In this document: positions 8,803 through 16,569 of the stretch, piece after piece
How positions within the stretch are numbered: the stretch's first letter is position 1
Layout: every line of letters begins with the position of its first letter
Source of the DNA: Acidobacteriota bacterium
GTDB lineage: Bacteria > Acidobacteriota > Terriglobia > Terriglobales > Acidobacteriaceae
DNA: 33,294 nucleotides
Assembly (NCBI GenBank): GCA_003224815.1
Contig: QHZW01000122.1
Coordinates: 1 to 33,294 of the forward strand
Direction: 5' to 3'
Program-made: the position numbers and the translations under genes
Notes under the pieces: model-generated
What the model saw: only the letters and a program-made list of their open reading frames with translations
The model's database searches: none
Told to the model about the DNA's origin: nothing

Positions 8803-10788
8803 TTACTCTGCTTCGGGGTTTCTCGGTTTCGTCAACGCCTCAAGCTCTTTCTGATTCATCTTGATTTTGCCCGACTTCTCCATTGACCCACGCAAATCTG
8901 CCAGAAACAATCCGAAGGCTTCCTGCTGCTTCTGCTGCACGAGCCCTTCTCGGATCTGGTCTTTTTTCGCGGTAAACTCCTGATCAGTGGGCGACTGGCG
9001 ATCAATCACCGAAAGCACGGCCCCGTCATTTCCGTTGTTGATGGGACCACTGATTTCGCCGGGCTTCAAGGTGAAGGCGACTGCCGCCCCGCCGCTCATC
9101 GAACCGATGTCCGGCACCTGCGTGTCAGGAAGCACGAAGTCACTGGTCTTGTAAGCCGCCCCAAGTTCCTTCGCCGCCTTTTTGAGGTCATGGTCGGACT
9201 TGGCTCGATCGCTCAGTTCCTGCGTCCTCTGCTGCAAGTCCTGTGCGGCACGTTCGTTTTTGAACTCCTGTTCGACCCGGCTCTTTATCTCTTCAAAAGT
9301 CGGAGTTGCCGGCGGCTTGACCGCTGTGACCTGATAAATGGCGTATCCCTGATGCAGCGGCACCTCGTCCGGAGGCGCCTTTTCAGACTGGCTGAAAGCG
9401 GCACTGGTGAACTGCTGGTCGTTGCCGATGCCAGGAAGCGCATCTTTGCTGGTGACGAAATCCGTGCTCACCACCTGCAAGCCTTTTGCCGCAGCAGCAC
9501 CATCCAGACCTTTGGGACTGCGAGCGTCAGAGAGTAACTGATCGGCCAGATTCTGGGCTGCTTGAGAGGCTTTCTGTTGCTTGATCTGCGGCTCGATCTC
9601 TGATTTCACTTCATCCAAAGTCTTAACGTGCGCCTCTTGTTTGTCGTCAACGTGCAGGATTACGTATGCATAACCTGCATCAATCACATCGCTGGTCCCG
9701 CCTTTCGGGAGCGATGCGACGGTCTTCGACACGGATTCAACGGGAAAGGCATCCGGTTGCACCCATCCCAGCGATCCGCCGTTTTTCGCAGTCTCTGCGT
9801 CTTCCGAGTTCCTCTTGGCTAGGTCAGCAAAGTTTCCGCCAGCTTTCAACTGCTTCAGAATATCGTCGGCTTTGGTGTGGGCCTGCTCGACTGCCGTCTG
9901 ATCCACCTTCCCATCACTTCCCGGGAGCGGCTTCTTGATCAGAATCTGCCTGACATTAACCTGTCCTGGAACGCGGTAATTATCGCGTCGTTGATCATAG
10001 TAATCTTGCAGGTCCTGTGGCGTAACCTGGGTTTGGGCGAGAAGCCTGGCGTTATCGATCACTACGTATTTAAGCTGACGCTTTTCGGGAATGGAATTGA
10101 TATACGTTTGCTTGTTACGATCGTAATAGGCCCTAAGTTCAGCATCGGCTGGCTTGATCGCCTTTAGTATGTCGTCTTTTTTGATGACCGCGTAATCGAA
10201 CTTCACCTTGGTGTTCTGCTTCTCGAACTGCTGCTTGATCTCGGCATCAGAAATCGACGCAGTTCCGGTCACGGTGGCACGCAGCTTGTTAACCACAATG
10301 TCATCTTTAACAGCCTGCTCAAGTTGCGGAACTGTGAATCCGAGTCGAGACGCAAAGTCCTTGTAGGCCTGTTCGCCTACAAAATTGCCGCCGGGAAAAA
10401 GAGTTTCGCCCAACTGACCGCGGTGCAGAAACTCCCGCACGTCGTCGTCTGATGCGCGCAAGCCCATGCGATTTGCTTCGTAGAGTAGGACCTTCTCGTT
10501 GATCAACTGCTGCGCAGCCTGCTGGGTAAAGTAAGGCATCAGCATGGCGGCCTGCGCACCCAGGCGCGAGCCCTGTTGGTCGATCATTTGGCGGGCCTGG
10601 CGTTGGACCTCAACCACAGTGACGTCCTGGCCGGAAACCGTTGCTACAGCCGGAGTTTTGTTTATGCCGAAACTCTGGCCGCTGAATGACGGCACCAGAT
10701 ACCACGCCATGGAAATACAAATGACGATTAAGATTGCGCCCAAAAAATACTTCTTGAATGCGCCGGATTCCTGCAGAAATCGAATCAT
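8803..10788 (-). CDS. Membrane-anchored SurA/PpiD-like peptidyl-prolyl isomerase
   Basis: A 661-residue foldase expected to act outside the cytoplasmic membrane. A single N-terminal membrane anchor (residues 14-33, YFLGAILIVICISMAWYL) is followed by a SurA_N-type helical region and a parvulin domain at about 275-382 (VNVRQILIKKPLPG ... NGGSLGWVQPDAFP). A second, more degenerate chaperone-like region follows, ending in a charged tail. This is the PpiD layout, with one TM and a central parvulin. The frame stays open upstream to 10962, but that part is non-coding in character, contains a palindromic repeat copy and overlaps a TATAAT box, so the start is placed at the ATG giving MIRFLQESGAFKKYF. 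It follows the FG-GAP gene by 130 bases. Confidence 0.9.
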   Translation of the reverse strand: MIRFLQESGAFKKYFLGAILIVICISMAWYLVPSFSGQSFGINKTPAVATVSGQDVTVVEVQRQARQMIDQQGSRLGAQAAMLMPYFTQQAAQQLINEKVLLYEANRMGLRASDDDVREFLHRGQLGETLFPGGNFVGEQAYKDFASRLGFTVPQLEQAVKDDIVVNKLRATVTGTASISDAEIKQQFEKQNTKVKFDYAVIKKDDILKAIKPADAELRAYYDRNKQTYINSIPEKRQLKYVVIDNARLLAQTQVTPQDLQDYYDQRRDNYRVPGQVNVRQILIKKPLPGSDGKVDQTAVEQAHTKADDILKQLKAGGNFADLAKRNSEDAETAKNGGSLGWVQPDAFPVESVSKTVASLPKGGTSDVIDAGYAYVILHVDDKQEAHVKTLDEVKSEIEPQIKQQKASQAAQNLADQLLSDARSPKGLDGAAAAKGLQVVSTDFVTSKDALPGIGNDQQFTSAAFSQSEKAPPDEVPLHQGYAIYQVTAVKPPATPTFEEIKSRVEQEFKNERAAQDLQQRTQELSDRAKSDHDLKKAAKELGAAYKTSDFVLPDTQVPDIGSMSGGAAVAFTLKPGEISGPINNGNDGAVLSVIDRQSPTDQEFTAKKDQIREGLVQQKQQEAFGLFLADLRGSMEKSGKIKMNQKELEALTKPRNPEAE

Positions 10789-10821
10789 GTAGTTGAGAAC
10801 TCCAGATGTGCGGAAAAACAA

Positions 10822-10827
10822 ATTATA
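10822..10827 (-). promoter_or_regulatory. Possible -10 box for the foldase gene
   Basis: A perfect TATAAT on the minus strand, 34 bases upstream of the foldase ATG at 10788. No convincing -35 box is seen 16-18 bases further up, where the palindromic repeat copy begins, so this is a tentative promoter only. Confidence 0.4.
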
Positions 10828-10858
10828 AAGCAGGCGGAGAGATGCTGCGCTAATGCCG

Positions 10859-10892
10859 ACTCGCGTGGGGACGGGTGCCCTCACCCGTCCTG
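10859..10892 (-). repeat. Palindromic element copy A (short form, intergenic, minus orientation)
   Basis: The core is a 9-bp stem, GGACGGGTG with CACCCGTCC, around a 4-base loop (10869-10890), followed on the minus strand by CCCACGCGAG. Its minus strand matches copy B at 11628-11656 almost base for base. It lies between the FG-GAP gene and the foldase gene. Confidence 0.85.
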
Positions 10893-10918
10893 CAAAGCAT
10901 GATCCTGAATAGAACCCG

Positions 10919-13900
10919 TCAGTTCCCAGGCCCGTAATGGTAGGTGTATCCCCTCGGTTCATTCCCCGACATAAACCGCGTGTTGTACTTCAGCATATAG
11001 TCAAGATGTTCAGGATCGGCTGGAAACGATCTGTCCGCATACGGGTACTTTCCCATGTTCCTGAATGGCAGAGGCTCGACCGTGTTGCCATCGGCGGCGT
11101 AGAAATCCATGTCTTTTTCATAGCCGTTGGCCTGGAAGAAATAATCGCGCGTCCAACCTTTGGGAAGCACCGGAAGTTTGCCGGGATCAAACTCTAGCTG
11201 CACTTCTTCGCCAGAACCAAAAACCGCGAGCTTGTCGTCGAAAGAATTCAGCAGCGGCACGACATCGCCGTAGCGCGTGTACTCTCCCGCCTGACGGGCG
11301 TAAGGCCCAGTGCGGCTGACCTGCTCGTAAACGTACTTCACATTACCCGGCGGCAAATCCTCGATTTGGCGCGGATAGCCGTGGAAGCCAAGATTGGCTT
11401 TCCTCAGTGGGATTTCATTGATTTTGTAGTTTCGGTTTTGTTGGCTCCGGTCAACCAGAATGCTGTCCCAGTAGATTTGCAGGTTCGTGGTGATGCGGAT
11501 GCGCGTGGTGCCGAGCGGAAGCTTGCCGCTGAGATCGGCGGTGATGGTTTTGGGCAGGCCGGCGGGGAAACCCATATCGTTGGTGACGCGGCCCCACTCG
11601 CTTGGAGCTGCGGAGCTGCGCTCCGCCGGACGGGTGAGGGCACCCGTCCCCACGCGGGCTATCTCAGCTTCGACAAAAGGCGCAGTCGCTTCGATTCCCG
11701 CTTGCGACGCCGCGTACATACCCGTTGCAGTGAAGTACTCGATTTCCCCGTGCATCAGCAAGCGCAGCGGGCCTCCGCGATAGGGCTCCCCCAGATCAAG
11801 GACGAGGCTGTGCGGCTTGGTGAAGCCTTTGAACGGAAGCAAATCGAAATTGCCGACGTATTTGTGCGCGAGAAGATCGGGGAGAAGGTTGTTGCCTTTA
11901 TCGTCCCAGGCTCCGGCGGGAGGTTTCGCGTTGCTGCTGGTCACAACTTTGAATTCGGGATAGGGCGGGGTGCTGGCGAAGTATTCGTTGGGATAGACCT
12001 CTTCGTTCGCGGGGTGGTCCACGGCTACGAGTTTGACCGCGTCAAGATAGACGACCTCTTCCATGGGTTCCATCAGGCGGAAACTGAGGGTTCTGCGTGG
12101 ACGGACCTGGAGGGGAGCCCCTACACGTGAGGAGCTTCGCTCCTCCGGGCGGGTGGGGGCACCCATTCGACTTCCTCCCTCCGGTCGATCGCTCAGGGCA
12201 GGCCCCGCCCCTACGTGGGCCGAGGAGGTTCGGGCGTCTGCGCCCAGGGAATCACTAGAAATGGGGTGCCCCGCTTCTCGCTGGTTTTGCGAGAAGTGGG
12301 ACTCTCCGGACTTATCTAACTCGCGAATCAGATTGCGATCAATCTTCACCCACTCCGTGGGACGCGGGATGTTGCGTTCGTTTGGTCCGACCCAATGCCC
12401 AACGACTCCCGCGCCGAGAAGGTCTGAGACGAGTTCGTAATGCTTGCCGTTCCAGACGAATAATGTCGGGCATGAACTGCCGCGGCGATCAAGCTCCGTG
12501 AAATCCGCCTGCTTGTTCGCGGCCACTTCGATTTCGTCTTGCAGCACGCCGCCGGGCCAGAGCATGCGCACGACATCGGCTTGCTTGGCCTGCCCCAGGC
12601 CGACGGTGAGATACGGCGAGTTCTGCCCGAGATATCCGTTGGAGCCGTAGATCTCATATTTCTGGCGAATGCCGTCGGAGAACACTTCGACCTTGGTCCC
12701 GATGGCACCCTTGTTGCTGTTCAGTCCTTTAAGCGCGAGCCGCAGCCAGTTGTTCTTGTTGCCGCCTTCGTTCTTGAGCAGGACGGTAGGGCCGTGGTTC
12801 TGGGTGATGAGCAGGTCGGTCGCGCCGTCGTTGTCGTAGTCTCCAGTGATGATGGCGCGCGGATCTTTGAGCTGAATCTTGTCGAGATCTACGTCGGCGG
12901 TGACATCTTTCCATCCATCCGGGCCGAGATTTCGGAACAGCTTGATTTCGCTTTTGCCTTCTTTCGTTTCGCCCACAGCGACGAGGTCAACCCAGCCGTC
13001 ATCGTCGTAATCGAAAGCAGCGACGCCATAGGCGCGGGCCCAATTAGTCTCGGGAAACTTTACTTCCTCGAAGGATTTGCCGTGGTTATTACGCCAGAGC
13101 GAAATGCCTGGCGCTCCGTAATGCGTGAAGGCCACATCCATCCAGCCGTCGTGATCGAAGTCGAGCGCCGCGATACCAGATGCATTCGAGATAATCTGGC
13201 CTGACCATGGTTCCTCAACTGAGAACTTCCCTTCTCGCGGATTCTTGAAAATAGCGGGCTTCCGACCGACACCAGCCATGACCAAGTCGATCGCGCGGTC
13301 ATTGTTATAATCCGTGCCCATAGCTGAAACGAAAACGCCGAGCCCTGAGGCGTCCAATCCAGTCGAACCACTAACATCGGTGAAAGTCCCATCACCGTTA
13401 TTCCGCCAAACAACGTTGACGGTGACTACTTCTCCCTCAGATCCACTGCCTTCCGCAACCACGAATGGTGCATTTCGTCGTGCCATGGCACGCATCACTA
13501 ACAGGTCGACATCGCCGTCGTGATCGTAGTCAACGAATGTGAGCCCCCCCGTCACGTCGCTGGTTCGAACGCCAGCCGTCTCAGTCATATCTTTAAACGC
13601 GCCGTTCTTTTCGTTGTGCAGAAGCAGAAGCTTGGCTCTTTCCACGCCACCCGCAATGGAATGTTGTTTCAAGGTAACGGCTAAGTCGGCAAAACCGTCG
13701 TTGTCGTAGTCTCCCGCCGTACAGCTGAGTGCGCGCTGCTTCGGATCTAAACCAGCCTGTCTCGTAACGTCCTCGAACCTGCCACTTCCAATGTTGTGGT
13801 AGAACACCAACCCACCTTGTGGGCCGCCGTCCGCGACAAAGAGATCCACCTTGCCATCATCGTCAAAATCCAAGAAGCAGGCTCCTGATCCTAGCTCGAA

Positions 13901-14680
13901 CGCCGGCTCTTCATCGTAGATACCAGGATGCCGAGAGACGATCCCCGCCTCCTTCGTCACATCCACAAACTTCACCGGAATTTGAGGCGGAACTTTGACC
14001 GTGGCAGCTTGCGACTCCTCGGCCAGCGAATATTTGCCCTGCTCGCCATAGGCCAGGCTCATGGCCGAGCCGAGTTTGTTTTGCGTGACGTACTGGAAGC
14101 GCGCCAGGTGCTCGCGAGCGTGCGGGCTGTCGCCGGACTGCTGATAGGCGCGCGACAGTCCGAACTGCGCCGAGGCGTGCAGCGGATTCAACTTGAGCGC
14201 ATGGTCGAATGCGTCAATCGCCTGCGGAAACTGCTTGAGCTGCGAATACACTGTACCGAGGAAGTACCAGGTGTCGGCATCACTGTCGTCGAGCTCGATG
14301 ACGTGCTTAAAATCTTCGATCGCAGCCTGGGGATCGCTGCTGTTCTTGTTGAGCATGCCGAGCGCGTACCAGACGTGCGGATCTTTGGGATCGCTTTTGG
14401 CTGCGTCATCAAGAACTTTCTTCGCTTCATCCACATGCGCAAGCGCCAGTTGGGCGATGCCCTGGTTGATTTTCGCTGCGCGGAGATTCGGATCGGCTGC
14501 GGCGGCATCCTGAAAATACTTTAGGCCTTTTTCAAACAACTGCTGATTCATGTAGGCGGAGCCGAGATTGTTCAGGCGTGCGGCGTCGGCAGGGTCAGGT
14601 TTGTTTTCAGGAGAGGCGGCGATCAAGATCAGCGCAGCCGCAAGCAGTCCAGCCGTGCAAAGCAGCAGGTTAGATTTCAT
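10919..14680 (-). CDS. Secreted TPR - FG-GAP (VCBS) - ASPIC/UnbV protein with repeat-derived insertions
   Basis: A 1253-residue exported protein. A signal peptide (about residues 1-22) is followed by TPRs to about residue 225. Next come FG-GAP/VCBS propeller repeats (about 260-640) with many calcium-type D-x-D-x-D-G loops such as DFDDDGKVD and DYDNDGFAD. An ASPIC/UnbV segment follows (about 640-720; LKGLNSNKGAIGTKVEV ... QNSPYLTVGLGQ), then a long C-terminal region of unknown function. The start is placed at the ATG giving MKSNLLLCTAG; a GTG eight codons upstream is less likely. Two stretches look foreign: about 70 residues near 790-860 and about 19 near 1007-1025. Both are translations of palindromic elements. 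Its function is unknown; such propellers usually bind ligands or partners at the cell surface. Confidence 0.88.
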   Translation of the reverse strand: MKSNLLLCTAGLLAAALILIAASPENKPDPADAARLNNLGSAYMNQQLFEKGLKYFQDAAAADPNLRAAKINQGIAQLALAHVDEAKKVLDDAAKSDPKDPHVWYALGMLNKNSSDPQAAIEDFKHVIELDDSDADTWYFLGTVYSQLKQFPQAIDAFDHALKLNPLHASAQFGLSRAYQQSGDSPHAREHLARFQYVTQNKLGSAMSLAYGEQGKYSLAEESQAATVKVPPQIPVKFVDVTKEAGIVSRHPGIYDEEPAFELGSGACFLDFDDDGKVDLFVADGGPQGGLVFYHNIGSGRFEDVTRQAGLDPKQRALSCTAGDYDNDGFADLAVTLKQHSIAGGVERAKLLLLHNEKNGAFKDMTETAGVRTSDVTGGLTFVDYDHDGDVDLLVMRAMARRNAPFVVAEGSGSEGEVVTVNVVWRNNGDGTFTDVSGSTGLDASGLGVFVSAMGTDYNNDRAIDLVMAGVGRKPAIFKNPREGKFSVEEPWSGQIISNASGIAALDFDHDGWMDVAFTHYGAPGISLWRNNHGKSFEEVKFPETNWARAYGVAAFDYDDDGWVDLVAVGETKEGKSEIKLFRNLGPDGWKDVTADVDLDKIQLKDPRAIITGDYDNDGATDLLITQNHGPTVLLKNEGGNKNNWLRLALKGLNSNKGAIGTKVEVFSDGIRQKYEIYGSNGYLGQNSPYLTVGLGQAKQADVVRMLWPGGVLQDEIEVAANKQADFTELDRRGSSCPTLFVWNGKHYELVSDLLGAGVVGHWVGPNERNIPRPTEWVKIDRNLIRELDKSGESHFSQNQREAGHPISSDSLGADARTSSAHVGAGPALSDRPEGGSRMGAPTRPEERSSSRVGAPLQVRPRRTLSFRLMEPMEEVVYLDAVKLVAVDHPANEEVYPNEYFASTPPYPEFKVVTSSNAKPPAGAWDDKGNNLLPDLLAHKYVGNFDLLPFKGFTKPHSLVLDLGEPYRGGPLRLLMHGEIEYFTATGMYAASQAGIEATAPFVEAEIARVGTGALTRPAERSSAAPSEWGRVTNDMGFPAGLPKTITADLSGKLPLGTTRIRITTNLQIYWDSILVDRSQQNRNYKINEIPLRKANLGFHGYPRQIEDLPPGNVKYVYEQVSRTGPYARQAGEYTRYGDVVPLLNSFDDKLAVFGSGEEVQLEFDPGKLPVLPKGWTRDYFFQANGYEKDMDFYAADGNTVEPLPFRNMGKYPYADRSFPADPEHLDYMLKYNTRFMSGNEPRGYTYHYGPGN
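11604..11660 (+). repeat. Palindromic element copy B (inside the FG-GAP gene)
   Basis: A hairpin (CGGAGC-TGC-GCTCCG) is followed by the 9-bp-stem core GGACGGGTG / CACCCGTCC (11628-11649) and CCACGCGGG. It lies inside the 1253-codon gene, in frame, and is read on the minus strand as the low-complexity peptide ARVGTGALTRPAERSSAAP. Confidence 0.85.
12109..12222 (+). repeat. Palindromic element copy C (long form, inside the FG-GAP gene)
   Basis: The long form: GGAGC-TTC-GCTCC hairpin, then a core GGGCGGGTGGGGGCACCC, then a conserved tail CTTCCTCCCTCCGGTC and CGCTCAGGGCAGG, ending in CGCCCCTACG. The tail matches copy D over about 60 bases with few changes. It is in frame inside the coding sequence and contributes residues such as PALSDRPEGGSRMGAPTRPE. 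Confidence 0.85.
12256..12312. repeat. Second hairpin element, next to copy C
   Basis: GGGGTGCCCC is followed by an 8-bp stem, CTTCTCGC (12274-12281) with GCGAGAAG (12289-12296), around a TGGTTTT loop. Together with copy C it forms a roughly 200-base foreign-looking block inside the gene, read as SHFSQNQREAGHPISS on the minus strand. No second copy is present in this window. Confidence 0.6.
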
Positions 14681-14722
14681 TGCTAGAGATTTAATCACAA
14701 TCACGATTCACGTAGACCGGCT

Positions 14723-14846
14723 GCCGTCCCCCGGGACGGCGAGCTCTGCTCGCCAATTGCCGCGCAGAGCGCGGCCGGGCGGGTGAGGGCACCCGTTCGA
14801 CTTCCTCCCTCCGGTCGGTCGCTCAGGGCAGGCTCCGCCCTACGTT
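14723..14846 (+). repeat. Palindromic element copy D (long form, intergenic)
   Basis: Tandem hairpins GCCGTCC/GGACGGC (14723-14740) and GGCGAGC/GCTCGCC (14738-14754) precede the core CGGGCGGGTGAGGGCACCCG and the conserved tail CTTCCTCCCTCCGGTC, then GTCGCTCAGGGCAGG. It fills most of the 179-base gap between the two FG-GAP genes. Confidence 0.85.
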
Positions 14847-14859
14847 CTTCCTTTGCGAG

Positions 14860-16569
14860 TTAGTGGTTTTCTGCTACGACCCTTGCGACTTTTGCCGCTA
14901 CCGGTTTCCTTGCAGGAGCGCCGTACGGCCGCGAAGTCACGATTCCTTTTCCTTCTTCCACCGTGACCTTCTGGCCTGCGCCAATATTCGACAGCTTGTC
15001 AGTTTGGCCGCTGGGCCAGCGGACTTCGACTGAATCGGCTTTCGTTTTTTGTCCCAGTCCGAAACTTGCTACGAGCTCGCTTTGCGAAAGATAGCTTGAT
15101 CCACTGCGAACCATCTTAGATTGCTTTTCGCCTCCGGAAGCTACCGTGATTACCGCGCCAATGCCGTCGCGGTTCGACTTCGTGCCAACCAGTTTGATGC
15201 GCAGGCTGCGATTGGTCACGCCTTCGTTGTGGAATAGAAACACGCGTCCCCCGTTGGTCGTCATCAGGACGTCCAAAGCGCCGTCATTATCTATGTCGGC
15301 GTAAGCGGCACCGCGGCCAACCTTCGGCGCGGCAAAGGTGGCGCCGAGCGACTGTGTGGCTTCCATAAACTTTCCGCCTCCTAAATTGCGAAAAACGTGA
15401 GGAGGCTCAGCATAGCTCACGCGCTTCTGCACTTTTTCGATTTGATCTTCAATGTGACCGTCGGAGACGAAAATGTCAGGCCAGCCGTCGTTGTCATAAT
15501 CGAAGAAGAAGCAGCCGAAGCCAAGCGTCACCAGCGTGGCGCGGCCGACCTCTGAGCTGGGAGCTTCATCGACGAACAGTCCATTACCTTCGTTGTGGTA
15601 AAGCGAAACCATCTGGTTGGCAAAATTAGAAATGATCAAGCTGGGCCGGCCGGAGCGGTCGTAATCGGCGGCATCGACCCCCATTCCGGCACGAGCAATG
15701 CCATCCTCGCTGAATGCAATACCGGCGGGGACAGCTTTCTCTTCAAATGTGCCGTCGCCTTTATTCAGATAAAGCTTGTTCGGCTGCGTATCATTCGCGA
15801 GCACAACATCGGGCCAGCCATCGCCGTTGTAGTCGAGAACCGCGAGGCCAAGAGTCTTCGAAGTGTTATCGAAAAAGTGTGCCTTCTCGGTCGCATCCTC
15901 AAACTTTCCATTGCCGAGGTTGTGCCACAGACGCGCGGTTGATCCTTTATAAGACTCCGGCGTGCAGTACGATTTGTGCGTTCCGTCGAGCGTGCAGAAA
16001 AGATCGCCCTGCAACGACCACTGGACGTAGTTTGCGACCACCAGATCGAGCTTGCCGTCGCGGTCGTAATCAACCCAGGCGGCGCTGGTCGAAAATTCGT
16101 TTGGACCCAAAAGACCTGCGGACTTGGTCACGTCCGCGAACGTGCCGTTGCCGTTATTGCGGAAAAGATGGCTCTGCCCAAGCGCAGCAATGAAGATGTC
16201 CTCTGGGCCGTCGTTGTCGTAGTCACCAATGGCGACGCCGAGGCCGAAGATGGGAACTGCGAGTCCCGATTTTGCAGTTACATCGGTGAACGTTCCGTCG
16301 TGATTGTTGTGGTAAAGCTTGGGCGTGGTCGCGGGGCCAGGATGTCCCGGCCAGTTCTCCCCGTTGACCAGCAAAATGTCAGGCCAGCCGTCGTTGTCGT
16401 AATCAATGAACCCGCAACCGGGACCCATGGTCTCGGGCAGATATTTTTTTCCAAAGGCCGCGTTATTGTGCGTGAAATGGATTCCGGCTTGGGCAGTGAT
16501 GTCGCGGAAGGTGATTTGAGCGGAGGCGGAGAGGGCGATCAATAAGAATACGATGAGGAATTTCGGCAT
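14860..16569 (-). CDS. Secreted CRTAC1-type FG-GAP/VCBS protein with C-terminal ASPIC/UnbV domain
   Basis: A 569-residue exported protein. A signal peptide (residues 1-17, ending SASA-Q) is followed by FG-GAP propeller blades, each ending in a calcium-type loop, for example IDYDNDGWPDILLVNG (55-70), DYDNDGPEDIFIA and DYNGDGWPDVVLAND. The ASPIC/UnbV domain occupies about residues 450-540 (RIKLVGTKSNRDGIGAVI ... VASFGLGQKTKADSVEVRWP). This is the layout of the CRTAC1 family, whose bacterial members are mostly uncharacterised secreted proteins. Its ATG overlaps the stop codon of the cytochrome gene (TAATG), so the two are translationally coupled. A surface or periplasmic partner of the cytochrome is a reasonable inference, not shown by sequence. 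Confidence 0.92.
   Translation of the reverse strand: MPKFLIVFLLIALSASAQITFRDITAQAGIHFTHNNAAFGKKYLPETMGPGCGFIDYDNDGWPDILLVNGENWPGHPGPATTPKLYHNNHDGTFTDVTAKSGLAVPIFGLGVAIGDYDNDGPEDIFIAALGQSHLFRNNGNGTFADVTKSAGLLGPNEFSTSAAWVDYDRDGKLDLVVANYVQWSLQGDLFCTLDGTHKSYCTPESYKGSTARLWHNLGNGKFEDATEKAHFFDNTSKTLGLAVLDYNGDGWPDVVLANDTQPNKLYLNKGDGTFEEKAVPAGIAFSEDGIARAGMGVDAADYDRSGRPSLIISNFANQMVSLYHNEGNGLFVDEAPSSEVGRATLVTLGFGCFFFDYDNDGWPDIFVSDGHIEDQIEKVQKRVSYAEPPHVFRNLGGGKFMEATQSLGATFAAPKVGRGAAYADIDNDGALDVLMTTNGGRVFLFHNEGVTNRSLRIKLVGTKSNRDGIGAVITVASGGEKQSKMVRSGSSYLSQSELVASFGLGQKTKADSVEVRWPSGQTDKLSNIGAGQKVTVEEGKGIVTSRPYGAPARKPVAAKVARVVAENH

Noticed and set aside
10789-10962. N-terminal extension of the foldase (57 extra codons in frame)
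   Set aside because: It is encoded by an intergenic palindromic element and a TATAAT region and overlaps the end of the upstream gene; the ATG just before the membrane anchor fits the PpiD family.
11366-12130. 254-codon plus-strand frame inside the FG-GAP gene
   Set aside because: It is opposite a gene with clear FG-GAP/UnbV domain structure, has no ribosome site and no recognisable domain.
14723-14846. Intrinsic terminator after the second FG-GAP gene
   Set aside because: The hairpins are strong, but there is no T run and the same sequences recur inside coding regions, so they are better explained as the repeat family.
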